64,000 nt of DNA from contig NC_058522.1 of the NCBI RefSeq assembly GCF_904849725.1, positions 234,831,084-234,895,083 of the forward strand, in the 5' to 3' direction. This DNA comes from Hordeum vulgare subsp. vulgare (Eukaryota; Streptophyta; Magnoliopsida; Poales; Poaceae). Below, piece by piece: positions 48,504 to 58,734 of this stretch (position 1 is its first letter; each line of letters begins with the position of its first letter). Below the pieces are notes generated by a model. It saw nothing but the letters and a program-made list of their open reading frames with translations. It was not told the origin of the DNA and ran no database searches. The position numbers were made by a program, and so were the translations under genes.

Positions 48504-48908
48504 CTAGCGGCGGGTTCGATCGAGGATTTCCGGATCCATGGCCAATGACAAGCCCCCAAGACCGTCTCCATGGAGGGACTGGATGGAATCGGAATCGCCC
48601 ATGGATGACTCGTCGTCAGAGTTGATGGGGGTAACCTCCTGAGCCGCCGCGTGTTCTGGTTCCTCCGACCCTTGTGTGAAACCCACAAAGACCGGGCGGG
48701 TCAGATTCCGGGTTATGACTGGATGAACGTACCTGGCCGGCTCGACGATGTCGGAGGAGATGTCCGGCTCAGGAGCGGGTGACCCGATCATGCCGATGAA
48801 GACGTTGATCTTGCCGAAGGGGACCCTGTAGCCTGATTCGAGGGAATTTGCTTCAGGTCCCCGTCGCCGGTTGTCGATGTAGGCTATGTCGCATCGGCTC
48901 CAAGTCAT
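48504..48908 (-). CDS. Small frame upstream of Tat gag, in the same frame
   Basis: From MTWSRCDIAYID at 48908 the frame runs about 134 codons to TAG at 48504-48506, then 12 nt later gag begins at 48491 in the same frame. It is acidic and Ser-rich towards its end (INSDDESSMGDSDS). Upstream ORFs separated from gag are known in Ogre/Tat elements. It may equally be the gag N-terminus with a nonsense change. The first Met is my choice; the frame stays open further upstream into the LTR. Confidence 0.5.
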   Translation of the reverse strand: MTWSRCDIAYIDNRRRGPEANSLESGYRVPFGKINVFIGMIGSPAPEPDISSDIVEPARYVHPVITRNLTRPVFVGFTQGSEEPEHAAAQEVTPINSDDESSMGDSDSIQSLHGDGLGGLSLAMDPEILDRTRR

Positions 48909-48975
48909 GAGCACCGCCGCATAACTCCAAGACCCTGGTAGGGCTCCCTTTGAGAACTCAACTCCACCGTGCGCA

Positions 48976-48994
48976 GGCCCCACGGTGGGCGCCA
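48976..48994 (-). promoter_or_regulatory. Primer-binding site of the Tat element
   Basis: The minus strand reads TGGCGCCCACCGTGGGGCC, two bases inside the 5' LTR. TGGCGCC starts are common in plant Gypsy elements; I cannot name the tRNA with certainty. Confidence 0.8.
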
Positions 48995-48996
48995 AC

Positions 48997-49484
48997 TGTC
49001 GTGGTTTTGTCACGGCAGATGTCCTCGTGAAAGGACTTAGTACTGGAGCCATCGCACCTTGGTGGCGACTCAAAGGGGTTAAGCGGGAGAGACACGGCGA
49101 TTTACCCAGGTTCGGCCCCTCGAGAAGAGGTAATAGCCTACGTCCTGCTTTGTGTGTATTGATGTGGATTCGATTACAAGGAAGGCGTAACTCGCCTAAA
49201 CCTAGCTTTCGATGATTTCTAACCTACCTCTCCCCCTCCAGACTCGCCTTTATATATAGGTCGAAGCCTTAGGGTTTACAAGAGTCCCTTCCTTTTTACA
49301 AATCATGACCACCACGGTCTCTAAGTCGCCGTCTTGCAAAACCCAGAGTCCTTCCATAAATCATAACCATCCTGCGACTTCGAACCGCCCTGGCTGAGGC
49401 CCAACTAGCCTTAGAGGATGAATCGCCTTAACAGTAACCCGGCCCATATTCGGCGGGTCACTTTAACAGGCAATATCCCCAACA
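48997..49484 (-). repeat. 5' LTR of the Tat element
   Basis: Partner of 36708-37195, same length (488 bp). The minus-strand TATA box (TATATATAAA) is at 49249-49258. I count five differences from the 3' LTR, all transitions. Confidence 0.93.
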
Positions 49485-49489
49485 GTATC

Positions 49490-51142
49490 CAACACGGATT
49501 CTTGGAGAAGGGGTAGTTTATAGGAACCAACTTGAGCACGAGCTCACCATAACGGTCAAAGAACAACCTGGTAATACTTCCTAGAATATATTCGGAAAAT
49601 CACGACCCACCGACATGTTATTGAGCTCGAGAACAATCTCGCTTTTCAGGCCCAGATGATATGATCAATAGAGAGAGGGATTGACACAATCCTAACTCGT
49701 TGACCGAAAAGTGCACCAGGAAAGATGGACTAGGTAGCACAATCAAAATTCGGATGGTGATTCAACAATCAACATGCTAAGAATGAAGTTATTGTACATT
49801 AACTTCCAATCAATAGGATTGCTAGAAGTATTGATTTCACACATCATGGTTAACTTGTCCATATTCCGATTACAACCAACCCAAAAACCGAGGGATGAAC
49901 AATGATAGCGAGAAGTTTCACTATATCAAGAGCTCGTAAGAGATGGTGCAATTCTCACGACATTCTTGACAAAAGAGGGTAATACTCCAAGATAGAACAA
50001 AACAAAAGATGCATTGACATTTGATCTGCGGAATACAACTTCTTTAACCTAATCCAAGAAATGTATGAGGTGCTAGAGTTTGCTTCTCCCAGTCATTCTG
50101 AATTAGAATGGCTCGACAGACCACAAGAATATTAGGCATTGATGACACGAATGCACAACTACTCTTGACTATCCATTGATAGATGAAGGTTAGGATACAA
50201 TTGAAGAGGGGCAACTCAAGAGCACATTATTTACTAAGTTGAAGATGCATAGGTTAGCATGTTGAACGAGTTCAACATAATTCTTCCGGATAACCCATGC
50301 AGATAAGCGGAATTGGGAGAGTCATAATATGGAGTAGAGAACTCATCAAGAGCACTCTTGTTATGATCATTTAGTTTGCTAAAAACTTCTGTCGGAGATA
50401 GTCCATGGTAGTGGAAGAATGATATACCACAAACGTGGAAAACTAGAACCAGGTTACTAATCATCCTAAAGGAACGAGCAATTACTATCAACAGGAGTGA
50501 GCAGAATATCCTTGGGTGCAAAAACCCAGAATATAATACGTGCTAACTAAATAACATCATGGGATGTTTTAAAAAATGATGGCCAGAATTATCACACTGG
50601 AAACCAAAACACAACTAGACTATTGGGTGGTTCACTAGGATAACATGGTTTCCTAAACAATCCAACAAATACATCGAGGTAATATAGTACCTCAACACAA
50701 TAATGGGTGTGCTTTGTCTGGCCAAAAAGACATTGCAAACAGGAGGAGAGAGTTTACAATTACATCAAATTTTGAAACCCTTGGATAACTCAGACAGCAT
50801 AACGGCTGCACGGGCATGAAATATGAGGCAATCTGCATGAAAACTGACAACATAACAATGAATTCCTATGAAGATATCGATCCGGGAATACCACAACTTT
50901 CCTATAAGTCTCGAGCATAGTAACTTTTCATCCTGATAGATAGATGAGAAAGCCAAATTCTTAAACCCTGTAGAATAAAGAAGAGGGTGACTCAGAATAA
51001 GAATGACACAAGGAAAGGAGTGAAAAGAGCCTTCCATTCCCTTCCACAAGCAATTCCCTTATATAACTAAAGAGTTGCTAGAATCAACATCGACCTGTTT
51101 GGCTTGATTATCCTATAGGTCGTCCAGCTCTGATACCAACGT
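49490..51142 (-). other. Internal DNA of E1, right visible piece
   Basis: About 1.65 kb of non-coding DNA between the Tat duplication and the E1 5' LTR. It ends (51127-51139) with the complement of an initiator-Met primer-binding site, TTGGTATCAGAGC on the minus strand. Frames such as those at 50234-50521 and 50765-51049 have no recognisable domain. Confidence 0.6.
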
Positions 51143-53847
51143 TGTCGGGAACCCGATACTAAGTCATAAGAACCCAGCCTGTAACACAACACATTACTTT
51201 GCGGCATCACGCACGGTTAACTCCACGGTTGTCACCTTACTTGGGCCGGGACCATTTGCGTCTTTTGGCTCATGTATGTGTATATGTCGCCAGCATTCGA
51301 ACGACAGAGAACCCGGGCCGACATGACTAGTTATAAACCCAAGTGGCACATCCGTACAGGGATATCCATACATAACCCAACAATGCAGGTGTCCGTCAAC
51401 AGCGTGTGTAGACGAGTCGTAGCAAATTACATGGACTCCATTACACTACAAGACATTTCCCCGAGGGGACAGACACAACAACCAAGAAAGATACATGTCG
51501 GTCAATCAATGTGTCCGGAGCAGTAGCAAGCTACCAAGGCTCTGTGGAAGCACAAAGAAGCATTTCCCCGTAAAGAGTACTACTTAAGGCACACAACTAG
51601 GTGTCGAGTCCCACACATACAATGCATTTGAAAACATACACACAATATGCACGATATGTGTAGTTACAACATGGCATCACAACATAACTCTATGACTCAA
51701 GCATTTGCTACTCATGCTAAGTGGTTTCAACTATTTACTGTGACAAAGACAGGTCATGCAAAGGAATGGGTTCAACTACCGAGAACAAATAACAGTTGAA
51801 TTGTTGTTGTCCTAATGCAGTAAAAGACAGGAGTAGCGAAAGAGTGGATTTATATCAATATGCTCAAGGGGTTTTGCTTGCCTAATAGTTCTGAAGATAG
51901 TACTTCTCTTCATTAGTGTCAACAGTCACATCATCGGAACCATCGTCTACCGAGAGTGAACAACACCGGCAAACAGAGAAAGAATAAGATTTACTTCATG
52001 GAAATGCAACACTATGATGAATTATCATGACATGGCAATATGCTATTTATTGATCTAATGCATCTAGCAACAACATTAAATGAAGTTGGTTTGAACCAAG
52101 GTTCAAATTCAAACTTCATATGTGATTATTTAAATGGCATTTATTTGATTTGTCCAAAACATAGGACAAAAATCGTTCTAATATGCATGAAGATGCCATA
52201 AACAAATTCTTTGGATTTTTCTTATAATCTGTCATATATAAGTTATTTTCATCCAAGCTATAGTTTATTTTTCTATGATTTTTAGAAGTTTGAAGTATTT
52301 TCTGGAATTTCCTGAATTAGATTTAGTCGAGAAAAGGGTTTATTGCATGAGCACTACGTCAGCATGACCTCAGCAGGTCAACTAGCCGTGTCGGGTCAAA
52401 CCTGACAGGTAGGGCCCGCCTCACATTGACTTAGGCTTAATCCCGGGTTGACTGGGGCTTTGACCCAGCGTCGGGCCCATTATCAGCATCTGTTAGCTAC
52501 ACTAACTAGTGGATTAGGCTTCTAATGACTCGCCACATCGGACGTCGCTGGAGCTTCGCCCGCGGCGACCAAAACTGCGGCGGGGCTCGCTGGAGTTGCT
52601 CAAACTGGCGCTACAGGCCTCGGATTAACGCAATGAGGGCACTCAAAATAAGCCCATGCTCGACCGCATCGACCAAAGGGGTCAGGAGGGCTTGGGGTCG
52701 CTGAAGACGACGGCCACGACGAGCTTGGCGGCGACCAGCGTTTGGCCGCATGAGGATGCAGGGCCGCGGGGCACTAGCGGACTGGTTCGAGGGCCCTACG
52801 TACTCTATAGAGCTCCAGGAGCTCATTCCCAAGCTCAGGCACGTGGGTGGAAGACCACAACAACGATAGCGACATGGCCGGCGTCGAGGAGCTCTCAACT
52901 TCGGCGGCTTTTCTAGCTAGGGGCACGGGGAACCATGGGGAGAGGGGGAAACGGTGCAGCAGCTCACCGCGAGTCAGAAGGAGTGAAAGTTGGGCTTGGG
53001 GACGCACTGGTGCTGGCGGATCGACGACGGTGGCCCTTGGTTGTCAACGGTGGAAACGGCAACTATGGTGGCGCTCTGAGGCTTCCGGGCTCGATTCCGA
53101 TGGCGAGGTGGATCAGGGCGACGAGGCGGAGGTCGGGGCTACGCGGACGACGGCGGCATGCTCGAGCAGGGCTCGGCCATTGCGAGGGGAAAGAGAGCAA
53201 AGGGAAGGAGAGGAACCAGAGGGAGAGGGGAATGGACTAGGGGGTCTTGCGCGTCTCCTAGCAAGGAGGATGAGGTCGGGGAGGCAGGAGGAGGTGGAGC
53301 TCATGGTGCTGTGCTGTTGCCACGCAACTGCTCAGGGAAGACGACGACCAGGGGAGGTTGATGGTGGCTGGGCCGATGAGCGCCAGGTAAGTAAAGTAAG
53401 GTTCTTTCTTTTATTTCTGTTTTGCAATTTATTTAATTTGTTTGATTTGATTTGAGGCATCAAAACATTTATAAAGTTTCTATAAATTTTTAAGTGAGCT
53501 CAGGGAACTAGCACAAGGTCACATGCAAACTTACATAAATATTTGAACTTTATTTCTTATATAACAGAAATAAATCCAATTCAAATATGTTATTGTTTTA
53601 AATCAAAGCTCCAAAATAAATGCTTCTGTGATTCCAAAAATATTGATTTGAATTTTACCTCATGCCAATATTTCCTTAGAATACCAGGGACATTTTCTTG
53701 GACTTCTTTGAAGCAATTTTTATTTGGCTTATTTGATAAAATTATTTGTGAGGCTTGATCACTCCTCAATTCAAATTCAAAGGAAAAACTAAAAAAATGC
53801 ATGCATGAAATGCAATGACAAACAAGTCTAAATCTAGGGTTGTGACA
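51143..53847 (-). repeat. 5' LTR of E1
   Basis: On plus it begins TGTCGGGAACCC and ends GGGTTGTGACA (terminal inverted repeat TGTC/GACA). The bases after it (CTCGC, 53848-53852) would be the target duplication, whose partner is outside the window. The structure is AT-rich at the right, GC-rich gene-like DNA at 52540-53400, AT-rich again at 52000-52350. The GC-rich part yields several overlapping frames on both strands but no domain. Confidence 0.65.
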
Positions 53848-54173
53848 CTCGCATACTTTGGTGAGGCTGTGGACATGGTGGGGCAGCTTGGGATCGAGGA
53901 GCTCGTCACATTTCAGCTTGACTTTGATCCGGAGATTGTGGCTCGGTTCTTTGTTATAGTTCACTTCCACTCTGATCCGGAGTGCCCTATGACCTAGATG
54001 ACTATGGAGAGAAGTTGTTTGGTACCTGGCAAGGGTTCATGGATCTTCTACATGTTCGTGATGAGGGGCTTGATATGATAGTTGGTTTGTGCCCACACAC
54101 GAACCCCACTGCTACTCAAAAGGAAAAGCTATTGCCATACCATATCAAGAAGGTGTCCTCCACTGGTGAGCCT
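53848..54173 (+). pseudogene. Remnant of a plant-transposon-protein gene
   Basis: Two adjacent frames with one break near 53990 give GIEELVTFQLDFDPEIVARFF and then FGTWQGFMDLLHVRDEGLD. I recognise this as the putative plant transposon protein type found in many Triticeae repeats. It is cut on the left by E1 and on the right by the Athila-like element, so it is the oldest DNA here. Its parent element cannot be named. Confidence 0.5.
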
Positions 54174-54649
54174 TGATACGTCCATTTTGCATCATGCTTT
54201 CATGTTGATATTTATCGCTTTATGGACTGTTATTATACCTTGTGGTACCATACTTATGTCTTTTCTCTCTTATTTTGCAAGGTTTATTTGAAGAGGGAGA
54301 ATACCGGCAGCTGGAATTCTGGACTTGAAAAGGAGCAAGTCTGAGTCCTTTATTCTGCGCAACTCCAAATGCCCTGAAAATCAACGTGGAATTTTTTGGG
54401 AATATATAAAAATAACTGGGCGAAAGAAGTGCTAGAGGGGAGCTGCCAGGGGCCCACAAGCCTGGTAGCCGCGGCCTACCCCCTGGCCGCGGCTACACGG
54501 CTTGTGGGCACCCTGGTGGCCCACTGCCCCCCCTCTTGTGCTATATGAAGGGTTTCGTCCGGAAAAAAATCAGGGCGGAGCTTTTTCGTGGATTCTTCGC
54601 CGCCACGAGGCGGAACTTGAGCAGAACCAATCTCACTACTGGAATTCAG

Positions 54650-55080
54650 AATTTTGCCGTCTGCTTGGCCTTTGCCGTCTGCTGACACATGGCAAAGTTA
54701 CTCTTTGCCGTCAGCTGTCACAGTGCTGACGGCAAAGAGGTGGCTGATGGCAAAAGTTTATTTTGCCGTCGGCCACCTCTTTGCCGTCCGCTGGCGGACG
54801 GCAAAGAAGCCCTGTGCGAACGGCAAAGGGAGGGAAGACGGCAAAGGCCCCCCCCCCCCAAACGGCCGAAACCCCACCCCACCCACCCCTCCCCTTTGTC
54901 GTCTGCCTGGGGGCCTTTGTCGTCCGCCTGGGAGCGCGGCGGACGGCAAAGGGGACGGCGGCCTACCAACACAACCCCCACCCGATGCCTCCCCCCCGGG
55001 ACCTTTGCCGTCTGCCTGGGGGGCCTTTGTCGTTTGCCTGGGATCGCGGCGGACGGCAAAGGCGTGGCAGCCCACCAAAC
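54650..55080 (+). repeat. CACTA left subterminal repeats
   Basis: Direct and inverted copies of TTTGCCGTCTGC or GCGGACGGCAAAG, likely binding sites for the transposase accessory protein by analogy with En/Spm. They sit in a GC-rich segment that continues to 55410 with repeated CGCCGCCTGCCCC. Confidence 0.85.
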
Positions 55081-55544
55081 ACACTGCTTCCCACATAGCC
55101 CACCCCAAAATTCTGAATCGCCCACCGCGCGCGCCGTCGCCTGCCAACATCCCGCGTTGCCTGCCCCGCACCGCTGCCCCGCGCCGCCTGCCCTGCACCG
55201 CCTCCTCCCCGCGCCGCCTGCCCCACGCTGCTACCCCGCACCACGTCTTCCCCGTGCCACCTGCCCCGCGCCGCCTGACCCGCGCCGCCTCCTGCCCGCG
55301 CCGCCTGCCCCATGCCACTGCCCCGCACCGCCTCCTCCCCAGGCCGCCTCCTCCTCTACGGTTGTCCTCCCTGCGCCATCCTCATCGCCCGGTCGGCCCC
55401 CTCCCGTGAGTCCCTATTTTTTTTCCTTTTTCGTATAATTTGTTAATTAGCTTAGTTAGGTTAGTTGTTAATTACCTACTGTTAATTAGGTTAGTTAGGT
55501 TAGTTTATTAGGTAGAATAAAGTAGATAGAAAAGAAAAAACTTA

Positions 55545-55755
55545 GAAGATAATAATAGAAGAAAAAAACTAGAAGAAAAAAGAAGAAGAAGAAGAAGAAC
55601 GAGGAGAGGAGGAGAAAGAGAAAAGAAAGAAGAAAAAGAAGAAGAGGAGGAGGAGGAGAAAAAAGAAGAAGAAGAATAAGAAGAAGATGATCAAGAAGAA
55701 GAAGAAGAAAAAGAAGAGAGAGGAAAAGAAGAAAGAAGAGGAAAAAAGAACCCCG
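55545..55755 (+). repeat. Purine-only tract in the CACTA
   Basis: About 200 bp almost entirely A and G on the plus strand (GAA, GGA and AAGAAG mixtures). It is interrupted by only a few pyrimidines around 55675-55695. Confidence 0.88.
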
Positions 55756-56075
55756 ACACCCCGGCACTGACCCTCGACCCCTGATGCCCGACGCCACTTA
55801 CCCTCGACCCTCGACCCCCGACACCACTGACCATCGACCCCCGAACCTCGATCCCCGACGCCCGACGTCACTGACCCTCGACCCCGACCCCCAACACCTG
55901 TTCGGCCTCTTGTTGACCGAAAAGACCCCAATCCCCGACGCCAGTGACCCTCGACCCCTAATGACACTGACCCCCGACCACCAGCGCAACTAACCCCCGA
56001 CCCCCGACGCCACCGACACCCGACACCATCGACCCTCGATGCCACTAAGCCCCGACCCACGACACCTCTTCTGCC
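55755..56075 (+). repeat. Degenerate CCCCGAC repeats in the CACTA
   Basis: Imperfect tandem units of the form ACCCTCGACCCCCGACGCC with CACTGA spacers. No stable period; long frames over it on both strands are artefacts of composition. Confidence 0.75.
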
Positions 56076-56484
56076 TACTGCTGATTGAGAAGGTGCTTTT
56101 CGGCCTTCTAGAGGCTGACGGGGGTCATAGTTTTGTAAATTATGAGTTAGGCCACATATTTTCTGATTATGTTAATTATAAAAACATCATATTTGTGTTG
56201 ATCGTGTGAATTTCAATGTGCGGTTGTTCGACGACCTCCACGTGCGTTGGACGAGCTCCGCCCTTGCGTTTGTTGGTGAGCACAAATGACTTCTCCTCCT
56301 ACCCCCTTAATTTGCTCTATCCCGGTCTTCGTGTCGATGAAACTTGCTAGCTATAGGTTTCTTCAATCATGAGTATGCGTGACCAGTATGCGTCTCCCGT
56401 TCGAAAGGGCGACATTAAATATGCATTTCTTTGCATATTTATAACCGTCATCCTTTCGAATTGTCCAACATTATCCATGGACAG

Positions 56485-56700
56485 CCCGAGTATGTGTAGA
56501 TTGGGTTTGTTTTCTCGTATGTTGTGCTCTGGATCCGATGTAGAATTTCGTCAGTGCCTCCCTGTTCTTCTCCGGGTACACATCCTCTCTTCTTATTGCC
56601 GAGACGTGCATCAGGAGAACAGCGGGGAGGTGCTGCCGAAATTATGCGTCTCATTTGGAGCACAGCATGGGAAAACGAACCCAATCTACACATACTCGGG
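56485..56700. repeat. 216-bp fold-back (inverted repeat) in the CACTA
   Basis: The outer 32 bases (56485-56516, CCCGAGTATGTGTAGATTGG onward) are complementary to 56669-56700 with few mismatches. Pairing continues with bulges through about 90 bp per arm to a loop near 56582-56603. It lies just upstream of the transposase remnant. Confidence 0.85.
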
Positions 56701-56836
56701 TGGGACTAGGACCTATCTTTACCTATTAGCGTGTAGGTTGCATGGACGTAATAAAACTGACAAACTTGATTAGTGTATGAATATAGGTGATGAATTATAT
56801 ATTTATTTATTGTGCCCCCATAGGTAGCTAGGCAAC

Positions 56837-57132
56837 ATGAGTGATCGTGCTTGGATGTACACTGGTCACCCATGAATGGTTAACAAAAACCAGGGGGTTT
56901 GTGAGATCCGCATTTGCAAATGGCCAGCAAAAAATAAGGTGCCCCTGTCCCAACTGCGACAACTGGAAAAAGCAGACAGAGTTTGAAATGTGTAAACACC
57001 TGCAGAAGTGGGGTTTTACGCCTAATTATACGGTGTGGACTTTTCATGGTGAGTCTGACCAACGTGCCAGAGCTGAGGTGATTCGTCGTCGCACCAACGA
57101 GCATGGTACCGGGATTGAAGACATGATGCAAG
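56837..57132 (+). pseudogene. CACTA TNP2-type transposase, N-terminal remnant
   Basis: It starts MSDRAWMYTGHP at 56837, shifts by one base near 56870, and continues THEWLTKTRGFVRSAFANGQ, then CPCPNCDNW and EMCKHLQKWGFTPNYTVWTFHGE. This is the transposase-associated domain found at the start of TNP2 proteins (Cys-rich, Pfam Transpos_assoc). At 57133, right after DFDDA, the coding sequence passes into a CTT/CTC microsatellite and the catalytic domain is missing. Confidence 0.85.
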
Positions 57133-57306
57133 ACTTTGATGATGCTCCTCCTTCTCCTTCTTCTTCCTCCTTCTTCCTCCTTCTCCTTCTCCTTCTTCTT
57201 TTCTTCTTCTTCTCCTCTTCCTTCTCCTTCTCCTCCTCCTCCTCCTCCTCCTTCTTCTTTTACTTCTTCTTCTCTTCTTGCTTCTTCTCTTTCTCTTCTT
57301 CTACGT
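57133..57306 (+). repeat. Pyrimidine-only tract in the CACTA
   Basis: About 170 bp almost only C and T on the plus strand (CTT and CTC units), directly joined to the transposase remnant. It is the reverse-strand counterpart in composition of 55545-55755. Confidence 0.88.
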
Positions 57307-57339
57307 AGCTTAGACTCATCCAAGAAAGACTAAATTGGC

Positions 57340-58335
57340 TAATTATCCTACAAAATGACATAATTAGCTTAGTTAGCTCCTAAATGACCTATTTAATAAA
57401 AAATGACCTATATTTAGCTAAGTTCTCTCCTAAATGACATAGTAAGGCTTACGTAGCTGCAACATGACCTATTCCCCCTAACTTAGGTATTAAATGGCCT
57501 ATAATTAGCCTAGCTTGATCCAAAATGGCTTAATAAGGATAGTTTGCTCCAGAATGACCTATTTTACCCAAGTTAGCTCCGAAACGACCTATAGTTAGTT
57601 AGGCTTCCACCTAAATGACATAATTAGCTTGGTTAGCTCCAAAATGGACTATTTAAATAAACATGACCTATACTTAGCTAATTATCCTCGAAATGACATA
57701 ATTAGCTCCAAAAAGGCATTCTTAGCTAATTTAGCCCGAAGAAGGGGACAAGAGGAGAAAAAAGAGGAAAAATGAAAGGAAGGAAGAAGAAGAAGAAGAG
57801 AAGGAGAAGGAGAAGGAGGAAGAAGAAGGAGAAGGAGAAGGAGGAGAGAAGCTCCTTCTGCTCCTTCTTCTCCTTCTTCTTGTCCTTCTTCTTTTCTTCT
57901 TCTTCTCCTTCTCCTCCTCCTTCTCCTCCTCCTCCGTCTGCTTCTTCTTTGTCTTCTCCTTCTTCTTATCTTCTTGCTTCTTCTCTTTTTGCTTCTTCTC
58001 TTTCTTCTTCTACGTAGGTTATTTTCCCCAACAAAGACATACTTAGCTAATTATCCTCCAAAATGACATAATTAGCATAGTTAGGTAAAAACATCATAAG
58101 AACCTTGGTTAGCTCATTAAAATGACTAATTTAGCTCCAAAATGACATAATAAGGTCAAAATGGATTAATAATCATGTTGGCTACAAAATGAAATATTTT
58201 ATCCAAGTTAGCTCTAGAATGACCTATACTTAGCTAAGTTCTCTCCTAAATGACATAATAAGGCTATGTAGCTCCAAGATGACCTATTCCACCTAACTTA
58301 GTTATTAAATGACCTATACTTCGCTAATTTCTCTC
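57340..58335 (+). repeat. Degenerate AT-rich tandem repeats in the CACTA
   Basis: Imperfect repeats of about 30-45 bp built around AAATGACATAATTAGCT and AAATGACCTATACTTAGCTA. They are interrupted at 57764-58015 by an A/G tract that turns into a C/T tract. Non-coding. Confidence 0.8.
57764..58015. repeat. Purine tract joined to pyrimidine tract (hairpin-like) in the CACTA
   Basis: GAA/GGA units to about 57852, then CTT/CTC units to 58015, meeting at GAGAAGCTCCTTC. The halves are roughly complementary and could form a long low-complexity hairpin. Confidence 0.8.
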
Positions 58336-58734
58336 CGAAATAACCTATATACTTCTTCATCTAGTATTATTCTTCTAACTTTCTTATTTGTCATTTTGCA
58401 GATTACATTCACTTCACGGGAAGCTTGGATTATATTGATGGAATGCTTGAACATGATTTCTTGTACCATGGCTTCACGGAAGCTTGTATTGAAACTATTG
58501 TAGTATATGGATATATACGAAACTTTTGTATGCATGTGGATTAAACTGGTGTAATATATGGTTTGGTACGGATGGAACTTGCATAATATGTATGTATTAT
58601 GGATGAAAGTTATCTTTATATGGTTATGAGTACGGAAAGAAATTTATTTATGTCAAATATATATATACATATATATATATATCCTGATTATTGTGAAAAA
58701 TGCTGGATATAATAAGAAATAAAATAAAAAGGGG

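Larger units (their letters stand above)
36708..49484 (-). mobile_element. E7: Tat-type Gypsy retrotransposon with antisense gene
   Basis: A 12.8-kb element with two 488-bp LTRs (36708-37195, 48997-49484) and the perfect duplication GTATC (36703-36707, 49485-49489). From right to left on the minus strand: primer-binding site, a small upstream frame, a gag-pol in one frame carrying a second RNase H, a 71-bp tandem array, and, on the opposite strand, a multi-exon gene. The second RNase H, the tandem repeats downstream of pol and the antisense ORF are features of the Tat/Ogre/Retand/Grande branch of Gypsy. The LTRs differ at only five positions by my count, so the insertion is recent. Confidence 0.93.
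1..53847 (-). mobile_element. E1: non-coding LTR retroelement with 2.7-kb LTR, left end outside window
   Basis: This is the outermost element that can be followed. On the minus strand its 5' LTR is 51143-53847, followed leftward by a primer-binding site at 51127-51139 matching the usual initiator-Met type TGGTATCAGAGC. Its internal DNA is visible at 49485-51142 and 35530-36707; the rest is interrupted by the Tat element (36708-49484) and by the Sirevirus that ends at 35529. The other LTR must lie left of the window. No gag, protease, RT or integrase similarity is visible in about 2.8 kb of internal sequence, and the LTR is very long. Both points fit a large retrotransposon derivative (LARD-like, as with Sukkula in barley). 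I cannot assign a family. That the Sirevirus sits inside this element is inferred from the abrupt LTR end at 35529 followed by AT-rich non-coding DNA of the same character as 49490-51142. Confidence 0.6.

Noticed and set aside
52611..53455. GC-rich gene-like frames in the E1 LTR
   Set aside because: Several frames on both strands compete over the same GC-rich block and none has a recognisable domain or splice structure. The block lies inside an LTR. Capture of a host fragment is possible but unsupported.
54654..55438. Long overlapping proline-rich frames on both strands
   Set aside because: They come from GC-rich subterminal repeats of the CACTA (GCCGCCTGCCCC units). Frames overlap on both strands with no domain and no conserved start.
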